NCBI RefSeq assembly: GCF_002797855.1
Contig: NZ_PGFB01000004.1
Span: forward strand, 310,001-374,000
DNA length: 64,000 nucleotides
Direction: 5' to 3'
DNA from: Compostimonas suwonensis
GTDB lineage: Bacteria > Actinomycetota > Actinomycetes > Actinomycetales > Microbacteriaceae
The notes under the pieces are model-generated. The model worked only from the letters and a program-made list of their open reading frames with translations. It did not search any database and was not told where the DNA came from. This document shows, one piece after another, positions 35,699 to 43,636 of the stretch (position 1 is the first letter of the stretch; the number at the start of each line of letters is the position of its first letter). The translations under genes were made by a program, and so were the position numbers.

Positions 35699-36694
35699 TC
35701 AGTCGATCTCGGCGCGACCCCGCCGCCAGTAGCCCATGAACGCGACCGAGCCGCGGTCGATGCCGAGCTCCGAGACGAGGAAGCGCCGGAGGGCCTTGAT
35801 GACCCCGGCCTCCCCCGCGAGCCACGCGTAGAAGTCGCGGTGGATGCCGCTGCCCTCCGGGATCTCGCTGCCTTTCGGGATCTCCCAGAGGATGTCGCGA
35901 TCGATGTCCACATCGTCGAGCACGGCGGTCGCCGCGGATCCGATCCCGGCTCCGGGACGCCTGTCGCGGTGCCAGTCGGCCACGAACCGGCCCGTCCAGG
36001 CGCGCACGGCCCCGTCGAGCAGGGCGCCCTGCTCGGCCGCGGCGTTCGAGCCGCCGTCACGGGCCAGCCAGCGCACCTCGACGCCGGCCGGGGCATCCAC
36101 CTCGAGGATGTCCGCCGTCTGAGGGACCTCGAGGAGAGCGCAGCCTCGCGCAGTGGCGGGCAGCGAGCCGAGGATGGAGCAGATGGCGGGCACGGCGGTC
36201 TCGTCACCGGCGAGCAGGAGGGTGCCCGCGGCATCCGGCCGCCATTCGATGCCCACCGAACGCTGGGCGCTGCGGGCGTCGGGGCCGACGATCGCCAGCC
36301 GATCCCCGACGCGGGCGGTGCGCAGCCAGCGCGAGGCGGGGCCGGCGTCGCCGTGGTCGACGAAGTCGATGTCGAGCTCCCGGGCGGCGGGGCGCACGGC
36401 GCGCACCGTGTAGGTGCGGATGGGATTGCGGTGCTCGTGGGGCAGCAGACGCCATTCGCCGAACCAGTCGTCGCCGTGCGGGAAGTGCGCGACGCCGTTG
36501 CCCGGAAGCGGGAGCACGAGTTTGACGCGCTGGTCGAGGCCCTCGGTGCCGAAGACGGCGAGCTCGTCACCCGTGAAGGTGATGCGCACGAAATGGGGGC
36601 TCAGGCGGTCGATCCGAGCCACGGCGACGTCGAAACGACGGTACGGAGGCCACACACGCTGATCGGACTCGGTATTGGCGAGTGAGGTTAGCAT
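35699..36694 (-). CDS. Siderophore-interacting protein (ferric-siderophore reductase)
   Basis: A 331-residue flavin reductase of the SIP/ViuB family. The N-terminal FAD-binding domain has the family motif NPIRTYTVRAVRP. The C-terminal SIP domain has AGDETAVPAICSIL and ends FMGYWRRGRAEID. It releases iron from imported siderophores using NAD(P)H. The start ATG at 36694 lies inside an IdeR-like box (36683-36701). A -10 like TAAGAC lies 7 nt upstream, so the mRNA is probably leaderless. It heads the uptake operon. Confidence 0.93.
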   Translation of the reverse strand: MLTSLANTESDQRVWPPYRRFDVAVARIDRLSPHFVRITFTGDELAVFGTEGLDQRVKLVLPLPGNGVAHFPHGDDWFGEWRLLPHEHRNPIRTYTVRAVRPAARELDIDFVDHGDAGPASRWLRTARVGDRLAIVGPDARSAQRSVGIEWRPDAAGTLLLAGDETAVPAICSILGSLPATARGCALLEVPQTADILEVDAPAGVEVRWLARDGGSNAAAEQGALLDGAVRAWTGRFVADWHRDRRPGAGIGSAATAVLDDVDIDRDILWEIPKGSEIPEGSGIHRDFYAWLAGEAGVIKALRRFLVSELGIDRGSVAFMGYWRRGRAEID

Positions 36695-36701
36695 TACCTA
36701 A
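36683..36701 (-). promoter_or_regulatory. DtxR/IdeR-type iron box overlapping the SIP start codon
   Basis: On the minus strand the sequence TTAGGTAATGCTAACCTCA matches the consensus TTAGGTTAGGCTAACCTAA at 16 of 19 positions. The ATG of the SIP gene lies inside it. IdeR/DtxR bound to Fe(II) would block the promoter directly. Confidence 0.85.
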
Positions 36702-36824
36702 GTCTTACACACCTCGTCACTCGACGCACCCCCCGAACGAGGCACAGAAGAGGGCGCGTCACAGGAGAAGGCGCGCACTACCGGAACCGGACGGGGCATC
36801 CCCGGCGGCAGGACGGGGCTGTGG

Positions 36825-37310
36825 TCAGTGCACGCCGAGGCGGTACGCCTCGCGTGTGGTCACGACGCCGGCGGGCAGGCCGAGCGACTCCGTGAGGAAC
36901 TCGTGGATCGCGGCGACCCCGCGGTACTCGCCCGCGAGCCAGACATGCGCGTCGCCCACCTCGCCGCAGAGCATCTCGCTCGCCCAGGCGGTCGCGGCAC
37001 GCTCCATGGCGGTTCCCCGATGGCAGGACTCCGCCGTTCCGGGCGCCCCCGAGCGCGAGTCGCGCACGAGCCAGCTCACCGTCATCCGCGGCGGGACCGC
37101 GAGGACGCCGACATCCGACGCCGACTGCACCTCGACGAAGACACGCCCCCGCGCGCACAGAGGCAGCGCGGCGATCGCGAGCTCGAGCTCGCCGAACGCC
37201 GTGTCGTCTGCCACCAGGAGGTAGGAGAGGGCGTTGTCACGGTGAGCCGTTCGAGCGGTGTGGCTGGCGTGATCAGCGTGATCGGAGAGAGCGAGGTTCT
37301 GCGAGGTCAT
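36825..37310 (-). CDS. Stand-alone SIP C-terminal-domain protein
   Basis: A 161-residue protein matching only the C-terminal (NAD(P)H-side) half of siderophore-interacting proteins: LLVADDTAFGELELAIAALP, ...VSWLVRDS..., and the end VWLAGEYRGVAAIHEFLTES. The N-terminal FAD domain is missing, so it is not a full reductase. It may act with the full SIP or in siderophore handling. It sits just upstream in the same direction (130-nt gap) with its own iron box. The -10 TATACT lies 8 nt before the ATG. Confidence 0.82.
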   Translation of the reverse strand: MTSQNLALSDHADHASHTARTAHRDNALSYLLVADDTAFGELELAIAALPLCARGRVFVEVQSASDVGVLAVPPRMTVSWLVRDSRSGAPGTAESCHRGTAMERAATAWASEMLCGEVGDAHVWLAGEYRGVAAIHEFLTESLGLPAGVVTTREAYRLGVH

Positions 37311-37321
37311 TTGGTTCCAGT

Positions 37322-37340
37322 ATAGGCATGCCTAACCTCA
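37322..37340 (-). promoter_or_regulatory. DtxR/IdeR-type iron box upstream of the small SIP gene
   Basis: Minus-strand TGAGGTTAGGCATGCCTAT matches the iron-box consensus at about 14 of 19 positions and abuts a TATACT -10 box. It lies 12 nt before the start codon at 37310. Confidence 0.75.
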
Positions 37341-37385
37341 ATACGGGGTGGGAATCCGCGCACCCGCTCCCCGCCTGCCACAGGC

Positions 37386-38828
37386 TTACCACTGGGGCGG
37401 ATGCCGCAGCTCCCACCGGAAGCGACGCTCGAGCTGTCGCCCCAGCGCGAGCAGCACACGCTCCCCGCCGGGGCGGCCGATGAGCTGCACGCCCATCGGG
37501 AGCCCGGCCGTGGCCGAGGTCGACGTCGCCATCGACACCGGCAGCGTGATCGCGGGCAGCCCGCTCACGTTGATCATCGAGGTGAACGGGGTGTACTCGA
37601 CCTGCTGCGCGAAGTTGCGCTCGCCGTCCTCCTGGTCGAACCAGCCGAGGGGGCGCGGTGTGAGGGCGAGGGAGGGGGTGAGCACGGCGTCGTAACCCGC
37701 GAACTGGCGGATGAGCGACCGCTCGTAGGCCGAGAGGGCCGCGAGCGCCTCCGCGAGCTCACGGGCCGAGATCCCGCGGCCCCGCCTCAGGAGCCAGCGG
37801 GTGAGCGGCTCGAGCAGCTCCTCGCGCTCCCCCTCGACCGGGATGCCGGCCGCGCCGGCCTGCCAGATCGTGCGGAAGGCCGGGGCGTAGCTCGGGTCGG
37901 GCTCGAGGGCGAACTCCTCGACGCCGTGGTCGAGGGCGGCGAGCGCCGTGACCGCCTCATCGAGAGCGGACCGCGCTTCCGGGCTCACCCGGATGTCGTA
38001 CGCGTCGTCCCAGGCCGAGCTCGTCATGACGCCGATCTGGAAGCGGCCCTCGCCGCGCACGGCATCGCCCAGGAAGGGACCCTCGTCGTCCTCCGGCGCG
38101 CGCAGCGTGTAGTGGTGGTCGATCCGCCCGTGCACACGCGCGATCATGCCGTCGAGCAGGAAGGCCGCGTCGGCCACGGTGCGCGCGAGCGGACCTGCCA
38201 CGACGAGCCCGCCGAGGGAGGCGACACCCGAGCCCGCGGGCACGAGGCCCCGGCTCGGCTTGAGCCCCACGAGCCCCGTCGCCGCTGCGGGGATGCGCAC
38301 CGAGCCGCCGCCGTCGGAGCCGGGGGCGAACGGCAGCAGCCCCGCCGCGACCGCGACCGCCGCGCCGCCGCTCGAGCCGCCCGAGCCGAGCGAGGTGTCC
38401 CAGGGGTTGCGCGCCGGATCGGCCGCGAGGCTCTCCGTGTAGGCGGGCAGCCCGAACTCGGGCGCGTTCGTCTTGCCGAGGCTCACTCCCCCGGCGGCGT
38501 CGAGCGTCTCGACGATCTCGTCGGAGGTCTCGGAGACGTAGCCGGCGAAGGCCCGTGAGCCGAAGCCCGTGCGCACCCCCGCGCGTTGCCACAGGTCCTT
38601 GTCGCCGAACGGCAGGCCCCAGAGGGGCGCGGTTCGGGGCACGGACTCCTCGACCTCGCGGGCCCGTGCCGCCGCGGCATCCGCTGTCACGGTGACGAAG
38701 GCGCCGAGACCCGGGTCGAGGCGTTCGATGCGTTCGAGATAGTGGGCGGCGACCTCGCTCGGCGAGACCTCCCGCTCCTGCATCGCCTGCCACAGTTCGA
38801 GGGCGGTGAGATCGTGCAGCTCGGTCAT
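37386..38828 (-). CDS. Amidase (amidase-signature family)
   Basis: A 480-residue amidase-signature hydrolase. The catalytic Lys is in LPFGDKDLWQRAG, and the Ser/Ser pair is in SLGSGGSSGGAAVAVAAGL with GSDGGGSVRIPAA. The C-terminal block is LPMGVQLIGRPGGE. It hydrolyses carboxamides in the cytosol. No signal peptide is present. Whether this is a GatA relative is unlikely, as gatB/gatC are absent. A -10 TAGGCT (38840-38835) is 6 nt before the ATG, so the transcript is probably leaderless. Confidence 0.92.
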   Translation of the reverse strand: MTELHDLTALELWQAMQEREVSPSEVAAHYLERIERLDPGLGAFVTVTADAAAARAREVEESVPRTAPLWGLPFGDKDLWQRAGVRTGFGSRAFAGYVSETSDEIVETLDAAGGVSLGKTNAPEFGLPAYTESLAADPARNPWDTSLGSGGSSGGAAVAVAAGLLPFAPGSDGGGSVRIPAAATGLVGLKPSRGLVPAGSGVASLGGLVVAGPLARTVADAAFLLDGMIARVHGRIDHHYTLRAPEDDEGPFLGDAVRGEGRFQIGVMTSSAWDDAYDIRVSPEARSALDEAVTALAALDHGVEEFALEPDPSYAPAFRTIWQAGAAGIPVEGEREELLEPLTRWLLRRGRGISARELAEALAALSAYERSLIRQFAGYDAVLTPSLALTPRPLGWFDQEDGERNFAQQVEYTPFTSMINVSGLPAITLPVSMATSTSATAGLPMGVQLIGRPGGERVLLALGRQLERRFRWELRHPPQW

Positions 38829-38865
38829 GCTCCGAGCCTACGCGCGGATGTCGCCCGCTCCGGCT

Positions 38866-38933
38866 GTTCGTCGCCGCAGTTCGGCACTGCAGTTCGTCAC
38901 TGCAGTTCGTCGCCGCAGTCGTTCGTCGCCGCA
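38866..38933. repeat. 13-bp tandem repeat between divergent genes
   Basis: GTTCGTCGCCGCA and variants repeat at 38866-38878, 38879-38891, 38892-38904, 38905-38917 and 38921-38933 (a 3-nt GTC precedes the last). It lies between the divergent amidase and membrane-protein promoters. Confidence 0.85.
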
Positions 38934-38957
38934 GTCGTCGATCGCTACAGTGGAGCC

Positions 38958-39611
38958 GTGCAGAGGTCCAGGGGTGAGCGGCGGATGCCGGCGTGGGTCG
39001 TGAGCCACGCGCTGCTGCTCGGCATCGTGTGGAACGTGTTCTGGCTGCTCGTGCTGCTGCTGGCCGAGCTGTGGGACTGGTCGTCGTGGGCCTGGTACGC
39101 GGTCGCGCTCGTCTCGGTGCTGCCCTGCTTCGTCGCGACGATCGTCGTGCTCAAGGCCACCCCGCGCACCCACCTGCACGAGGAGGAGTCGATCCTCACC
39201 CACTTCCTCGTGCGCTTCGTGGGGTTCATCCTCGCGTTCTGCGCCTGGGTCTCGTCGATCGTCATCGGCGCCTCGATCTCCTCGGTGATCCAGCTGACGG
39301 TCGACAACGACGAGAAGGAGGTCGTCGGGCTCGGATTCCAGCTCGTGATCGCCGCGCTGCCGCTCGTCGTGACCCTGCTGTGGCTCGCCTTCATCATCCG
39401 CTGCGCCTGGTTCCTCAGCAGGCTCAGGGGCTGGCGGGCGCACCCGGTGAACTCGCGGGTTCCCGAGAAGCTCTTCCGAGACTGGCCGGGGCTGCGCAGC
39501 GTCTCGATCTCCCTCGCGAACCCGGGGCTGCTGCTCGGCGGCGGCTTCGTCACCACGGTCGTCATCGTCGCCGTCATCTCGCTCGACTTCTCCCTCACGA
39601 TCCTGTTCTGA
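38958..39611 (+). CDS. Four- or five-pass membrane protein of unknown function
   Basis: A 217-residue protein with hydrophobic segments at about residues 12-35, 38-60, 75-103, 115-135 and 190-217, linked by charged loops. I do not recognise the family. The GTG at 38958 was chosen because TACAGT (38946-38951) lies exactly 6 nt upstream, giving a leaderless transcript, as for several neighbours. The ATG at 38985 is an alternative. It is followed 24 nt later by copy C of the 83-bp element. Confidence 0.65.
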   Translation: MQRSRGERRMPAWVVSHALLLGIVWNVFWLLVLLLAELWDWSSWAWYAVALVSVLPCFVATIVVLKATPRTHLHEEESILTHFLVRFVGFILAFCAWVSSIVIGASISSVIQLTVDNDEKEVVGLGFQLVIAALPLVVTLLWLAFIIRCAWFLSRLRGWRAHPVNSRVPEKLFRDWPGLRSVSISLANPGLLLGGGFVTTVVIVAVISLDFSLTILF

Positions 39612-39635
39612 CCCGCCCTCCCCTCCCCACCGGCA

Positions 39636-39718
39636 CTCAAAACGACGGAGATTCCGCCCAAATCGGCCTCGTTCGCGCCCAAAACGCCCATTTCAGGCGG
39701 AATCTCCGTCGTTTTGAG
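39636..39718. repeat. 83-bp palindromic 3'-end element, copy C
   Basis: The best-preserved copy. Left arm CTCAAAACGACGGAGATT (39636-39653) pairs with 39701-39718, and pairing continues through CCGCC/GGCGG for 23 bp without mismatch. It lies 24 nt after a plus-strand stop, with the next plus-strand gene starting 116 nt downstream. Confidence 0.9.
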
Positions 39719-39778
39719 CAGGAAGAGAGAGGCGGGATGAGGAGCCGAGGGAGGGTTGACAAACCGCGGCAGACATAG

Positions 39779-39806
39779 TTGGTTAGTTACATGACCAACT
39801 AACCAA
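39779..39806. promoter_or_regulatory. Operator-like inverted repeat before the YtrA-type regulator
   Basis: TTGGTTAGTT (39779-39788) and AACTAACCAA (39797-39806) are a perfect 10-bp inverted repeat with an 8-nt spacer. TTGACA, a full -35, is at 39756-39761. The repeat covers the expected -10/start region, as autoregulatory YtrA/GntR operators do. It is 28 nt upstream of the regulator's start codon. Confidence 0.75.
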
Positions 39807-39834
39807 TGCGGTGGTCAGGATCGAGAGGACACGC

Positions 39835-40197
39835 GTGATCGACGACGGCAAGCCCATCTTCGTTCAGATCTCCGAGCAGATCGAGAACGACATCCTGGGC
39901 GGCTCCCTCGCAGAGGAGAGCCAGATCCCGTCGACCAACGAGTTCGCGGCGTTCTACCGCATCAACCCGGCCACGGCCGGCAAAGGGGTCGCCCGTCTCG
40001 TCGACGACGGCATCCTCTACAAGAAACGAGGAATCGGCATGTTCGTGACCACCGGGGCACGCGATCGGCTCATCGAACGCCGGCGCGACGAGTTCCGCAA
40101 GGACTACCTCCGACCACTGCTCGACGAGGCCGCGAAGCTCGGCATCACACCGGAGCAAGTGACCGACATGATCAGGAAGGACCAGATCGCATCATGA
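39835..40197 (+). CDS. GntR family regulator, YtrA subfamily
   Basis: A 120-residue regulator. An N-terminal winged HTH (PIFVQISEQIENDILGGSL to GKGVARLVDDGILYKKRG) fills most of the protein, with only a short helical C-terminal dimer tail, the mark of the YtrA subfamily. The GTG at 39835 has AGAGGA 6 nt upstream. It overlaps the ABC ATPase start by 4 bp, and such regulators usually repress their own ABC operon in response to envelope or antibiotic stress. The inverted repeat at 39779-39806 is the likely operator. Confidence 0.88.
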   Translation: MIDDGKPIFVQISEQIENDILGGSLAEESQIPSTNEFAAFYRINPATAGKGVARLVDDGILYKKRGIGMFVTTGARDRLIERRRDEFRKDYLRPLLDEAAKLGITPEQVTDMIRKDQIAS

Positions 40198-41192
40198 GCA
40201 CTCCGAACCAGACCCCGCCCGCCCAGCCCGCAGGTCCTGCCCAGTCCACCCAGTCCACCCCGTCCAGCCAGGCCGCCCCGCCGTCGATCACGCCCGTCGT
40301 GCAGGTCTCCGGCCTCACCAAGCGCTTCGGCTCGTTCGCCGCGGTCGACGACGTGAGCTTCACGGTCAAGCCGAACACCATCTACGGCCTCCTCGGCCGC
40401 AACGGCGCCGGCAAGACCACGCTCATGCAGCTGCTCACGGGGCAGGACTTCGCGACGAGCGGCTCGATCCGGGTCTTCGGCGAGAAGCCCGTCGAGAACG
40501 CCCGGGTGCTCGAACAGCTCTGCTTCATCAAGGAGAGCCAGAAGTACCCCGACGAGTTCCGGCCCAAGCACGTGTTCCGCAGTGCCCCGTGGTTCTTCCG
40601 CAACTGGGACGCCGACTTCGCCGAACGGCTCATCGACGACTTCCAGGTGCCGCTGAACCGGCCGATCAAGAAAGTCTCGCGCGGCCAGCTCTCCGCGATC
40701 GGGGTGATCGTGGGCCTCGCCTCGCGCGCTCCGCTGACCTTCTTCGACGAGCCGTACCTGGGCCTCGACGCCGTCGCCCGGCAGATCTTCTACGACCGCC
40801 TGCTCGAGGACTACGCGGAGCATCCGCGCACCGTCATCCTCTCGACGCACCTGATCGACGAGGTGAGCAATCTGCTCGAGCACGTGCTCGTGATCGACCA
40901 CGGGCGCATCCTCATGGACCAGAACGCCGACGACATCCGCGGCTCGGCCACGACGGTCGTCGGGCTCTCGAGAACCGTCGACGCCTTCGTGGGCGGGCGG
41001 CGGTCGTCGCACCGCGAACTGCACCGCGAGGGGATCGGCGGCCTGGCCTCGGTCACCATCTCCGGCGCGCTGACCGCCGAGGAGCGACGGGCCGCCACCG
41101 AGGCGGGCCTCGAGCTGACCCCGGTCTCCCTCCAGCAGCTCATCGTGCGCACGACGAGCGCCTCGGCCCAGGACTTCGAGCGCAGCGCCTGA
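40194..41192 (+). CDS. ABC transporter ATP-binding protein (YtrB-like)
   Basis: A 332-residue ABC ATPase. An N-terminal low-complexity Pro/Gln/Ser/Thr tail (about 1-40) is encoded by a 9-bp repeat. Walker A is GRNGAGKTT, the signature is degenerate (VSRGQLSAI in place of LSGGQ), Walker B is also atypical (LTFFDEPYLGLD), and the H-loop is LSTHLIDE. Normal for this exporter class. It pairs with the membrane protein encoded 28 nt downstream. Confidence 0.85.
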   Translation: MSTPNQTPPAQPAGPAQSTQSTPSSQAAPPSITPVVQVSGLTKRFGSFAAVDDVSFTVKPNTIYGLLGRNGAGKTTLMQLLTGQDFATSGSIRVFGEKPVENARVLEQLCFIKESQKYPDEFRPKHVFRSAPWFFRNWDADFAERLIDDFQVPLNRPIKKVSRGQLSAIGVIVGLASRAPLTFFDEPYLGLDAVARQIFYDRLLEDYAEHPRTVILSTHLIDEVSNLLEHVLVIDHGRILMDQNADDIRGSATTVVGLSRTVDAFVGGRRSSHRELHREGIGGLASVTISGALTAEERRAATEAGLELTPVSLQQLIVRTTSASAQDFERSA

Positions 41193-41220
41193 GCGCCGCG
41201 CCCTGCGAAAGGACAGAACC

Positions 41221-41985
41221 ATGAGCACAACAGCAGCATCAGCACCCGCGGCCCCCTCCGCGCCTGGCGAGCTGACCCGCGTCTGGAACGTGGTGCGGCT
41301 GCACCTCGTGAACCGCTGGAACTACATCGGCCTGCCGTGGATCATCCTCGGCTGCGCCTTCACCATCTCGCTGTTCGTCTGGATCATCATCGTGGGCGCG
41401 GCCGGCGCGAACGCGACCGAGGGGACGCAGTACAGCGGCGCCGTCTCGTCGATCTTCATCTACATGCTCGTCGTCGCGGTGCAGAGCATCAACCTCACCT
41501 TCCCCTTCGCCCTCGGCTACAGCGTCACCCGGCGTGACTTCTATCTGGGCACCTCGCTGCTCTTCGTGCTCATCTCCGCGATGAACGCGGCGGTGCTCAC
41601 GGTGCTCTCGTATCTCGAGGACATCACGGGCGGCTGGTGGGTCGGCGGCCACATGTTCACGGTCGTCTGGGTGAGCGACGGCCCGCTCCTGCAACGCCTG
41701 TTCGTGTTCTTCGCGCTGCAGCTGTTCTTCTTCTTCATCGGCGCCTCGATCGCGACCGTTTACATGAGATGGCGGATCACGGGCATGGTCGTGCTCTGGG
41801 TCGCCCTCGCCCTCGTGTTCGTCGGGCTGTTCGCGCTCCTCGTCTTCACCGACAGCTGGAGCATCGTCGGCGACTGGTTCGTCGCCGTCGGAGCCGTGGG
41901 AGCGATCGCCTGGTCCCTCGTCATCACGGTCCTGGCGGGACTCCTCGGCTACTTCGTATTGAGGGGCGCGACGCCGAAGAACTGA
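41221..41985 (+). CDS. ABC transporter membrane subunit
   Basis: A 254-residue integral membrane protein with about six hydrophobic segments. It lies 28 nt after the ATPase and GAAAGGAC precedes its ATG. No family motif beyond hydrophobicity and position is visible. It is the presumed channel of the YtrA-controlled exporter. Substrate unknown. Confidence 0.75.
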   Translation: MSTTAASAPAAPSAPGELTRVWNVVRLHLVNRWNYIGLPWIILGCAFTISLFVWIIIVGAAGANATEGTQYSGAVSSIFIYMLVVAVQSINLTFPFALGYSVTRRDFYLGTSLLFVLISAMNAAVLTVLSYLEDITGGWWVGGHMFTVVWVSDGPLLQRLFVFFALQLFFFFIGASIATVYMRWRITGMVVLWVALALVFVGLFALLVFTDSWSIVGDWFVAVGAVGAIAWSLVITVLAGLLGYFVLRGATPKN

Positions 41986-41991
41986 GAGTCG

Positions 41992-42036
41992 TTGTGTCAG
42001 CCTTCCTTTTTGGTACAATAGTACCAAAAAGGAAGG
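41992..42036 (+). promoter_or_regulatory. Promoter with 36-bp palindromic operator for the SMR gene
   Basis: -35 TTGTGT (41992-41997), 16-nt spacer, -10 TACAAT (42014-42019). A perfect palindrome at 42001-42036 (arms CCTTCCTTTTTGGTAC, 4-nt centre AATA) covers the -10, the start point and the ribosome site AAGGAAGG. The ATG follows 7 nt later. The TetR gene downstream of the pump is the likely ligand-responsive repressor. Confidence 0.85.
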
Positions 42037-42043
42037 CGGGCCC

Positions 42044-42370
42044 ATGGGCTACCTCTACCTCGGCCTCGCGATCATCGGCGAGGTCATCGCCACGAGCTTC
42101 CTCAAGGTCGCGTCGGGCGAGAACGCGAGATGGTGGGCCTGGCTCGTCATCGGCGCGGGCTATGTCTTCGCCTTCGCGATGCTCTCGCAGTCGCTCTCGA
42201 AGGGCGTGCCGCTCGCGATCGGCTACGCGATCTGGGCGGCCGTCGGCGTCGTGCTCGTGACCCTCGTGAGCTGGCTGCTCTTCGACGAGTCGCTCAGCTG
42301 GGTGCAGATCGTCGGGATCGTGCTCGTGGTCGGCGGGGTCGGGCTGCTCGAGCTCGGCGGCAAGCACTGA
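42044..42370 (+). CDS. Small multidrug resistance (SMR) efflux pump
   Basis: A 108-residue four-helix SMR transporter of the EmrE/QacE/SugE family. The conserved proton/substrate Glu is residue 13 (LAIIGEVIATSFLK), equivalent to EmrE Glu14. The helix-3 motif GYAIWAAVG holds the conserved Trp. It works as a dimer driven by proton motive force to export cationic drugs or guanidinium. A TetR gene follows 31 nt later. Confidence 0.93.
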   Translation: MGYLYLGLAIIGEVIATSFLKVASGENARWWAWLVIGAGYVFAFAMLSQSLSKGVPLAIGYAIWAAVGVVLVTLVSWLLFDESLSWVQIVGIVLVVGGVGLLELGGKH

Positions 42371-42401
42371 TGATGAAGAAGCCGACGGAGAGGGGAAGCC
42401 G

Positions 42402-42968
42402 ATGAGCATCACCCCCAAGGGCGAGGCACGCCGGCAGGCACTGCTCGACGCCGTGCTGCGCGTGCTCGAGAAGGGCGGGCCGTCCGCCGTCACCCACCGC
42501 GCCGTCGCCGCGGAGGCCGGGGTGCCGCTCGCCGCGGCCACCTACTACTTCGACGACCTCGACGATCTGCTCGTGAGCGCCCTGCGCCGTGCCACCGAGC
42601 AGCAGCTCGACCTCTTCGCCCCGCTCGCCGGGGCGCGCCTGGGCGACTTCGCCCGCGCCCTGCTCGACTACACGCACACCCATCGGGCCGAGGCGATCGC
42701 GCAGTACGAGCTGCTCTTCATGGCGATGCGCCGCGACAGCCTGAAGGGCGACGCCGAGCTCTGGTACGGAGCGCTCGACGACGCGGTGCGAGCCGCGACC
42801 GGGGATCGCCTCGACGAGGCACGGCGGCGGGGCGTCTCCTGGGCGGTCGACGGGCTCATCCTGCACATGCTGTGGCGGGGGGAGCCGTCGAACGTCGAGG
42901 CGGTCGAAGGCGCGCTGCGCGACATCCTCGGGCCGCAGAGCCCGCGCGACCCGCGCGACCCTACTTGA
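42402..42968 (+). CDS. TetR family regulator of the SMR pump
   Basis: A 188-residue TetR protein: HTH about residues 12-56 (LLDAVLRVLEKGGPSAVTHR to AAATYYFDDLDDLL), then a helical ligand domain. GAGGGGAAG precedes the ATG. The stop overlaps the 3' end of the convergent acetyltransferase gene by 8 bp. It sits in one unit with the SMR gene, and the palindrome at 42001-42036 is its probable operator. Confidence 0.88.
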   Translation: MSITPKGEARRQALLDAVLRVLEKGGPSAVTHRAVAAEAGVPLAAATYYFDDLDDLLVSALRRATEQQLDLFAPLAGARLGDFARALLDYTHTHRAEAIAQYELLFMAMRRDSLKGDAELWYGALDDAVRAATGDRLDEARRRGVSWAVDGLILHMLWRGEPSNVEAVEGALRDILGPQSPRDPRDPT

Positions 42969-43539
42969 GGCTCTTCTGCATCATGACGGTGCCCAGCCAG
43001 CGCTCGAACTTGTAGCCGACGCGGCCCATCCGCCCGATCTCCTTGAAGCCGAAGTTCTTGTGCATGGCGATGGAGGCGTCGGCGCCCTTGTCGGCGATGA
43101 CGGCGATCATCTCCTTGAGCCCGGCCTCCTTCGAGCGCTCGATGAGCGCCTGCATGAGCGCCCGCCCGAGACCCTTGCCCGTCGCCGCCGCGCGCAGATA
43201 GATCGAGTTCTCGACCGTGTAGCGGTAGGCCTTCTTCTCCTTCCACGGCGTCACGAGCGCGTAGCCGAGGATCTGCCCGCTCGGTGAGACCGCGACGATG
43301 AAGGGCATGCCGAGCTTGTGCAGGTAGCCGAACTTCGAGCGCCAGGCCTTGAGGGTCATCTGGTCTTCGTCGAAGGTGACGGTGCTGTTCGCGACGTAGT
43401 GGTTGTAGATCTCACGCACGTCGGGCATGTCGGGGAGCTCGGCGTTCCGGATCGAGTACTCGAACGGCGCCTCGGGGGTGACGGGTGGTCGAAGGTGCCT
43501 CGGCAGCTCCCGCCGGGGCTGGTACTCCTCTTCAAGCAC
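42961..43539 (-). CDS. GNAT N-acetyltransferase, phosphinothricin acetyltransferase-like
   Basis: A 192-residue GNAT enzyme. An N-terminal extension of about 27 residues (MLEEEYQPRRELPRH) precedes the fold. The acetyl-CoA P-loop is LRAAATGKGLGRALMQAL, and IREIYNHYVANSTVTF-like and KNFGFKEIGRMGRVG segments match the phosphinothricin/methionine-sulfoximine acetyltransferase group. Substrate not proven. The GTG at 43539 sits in a short gap without a clear ribosome site. Confidence 0.82.
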   Translation of the reverse strand: MLEEEYQPRRELPRHLRPPVTPEAPFEYSIRNAELPDMPDVREIYNHYVANSTVTFDEDQMTLKAWRSKFGYLHKLGMPFIVAVSPSGQILGYALVTPWKEKKAYRYTVENSIYLRAAATGKGLGRALMQALIERSKEAGLKEMIAVIADKGADASIAMHKNFGFKEIGRMGRVGYKFERWLGTVMMQKSLK

Positions 43540-43636
43540 CGTAGCGCACCACCAACGCCCCGACCGTCCCGTACATGGCTTCTAGATTACTGCACCGTCG
43601 TCGCCGGGAACGCCGGCCAGGCGAACCTCACGCCGG

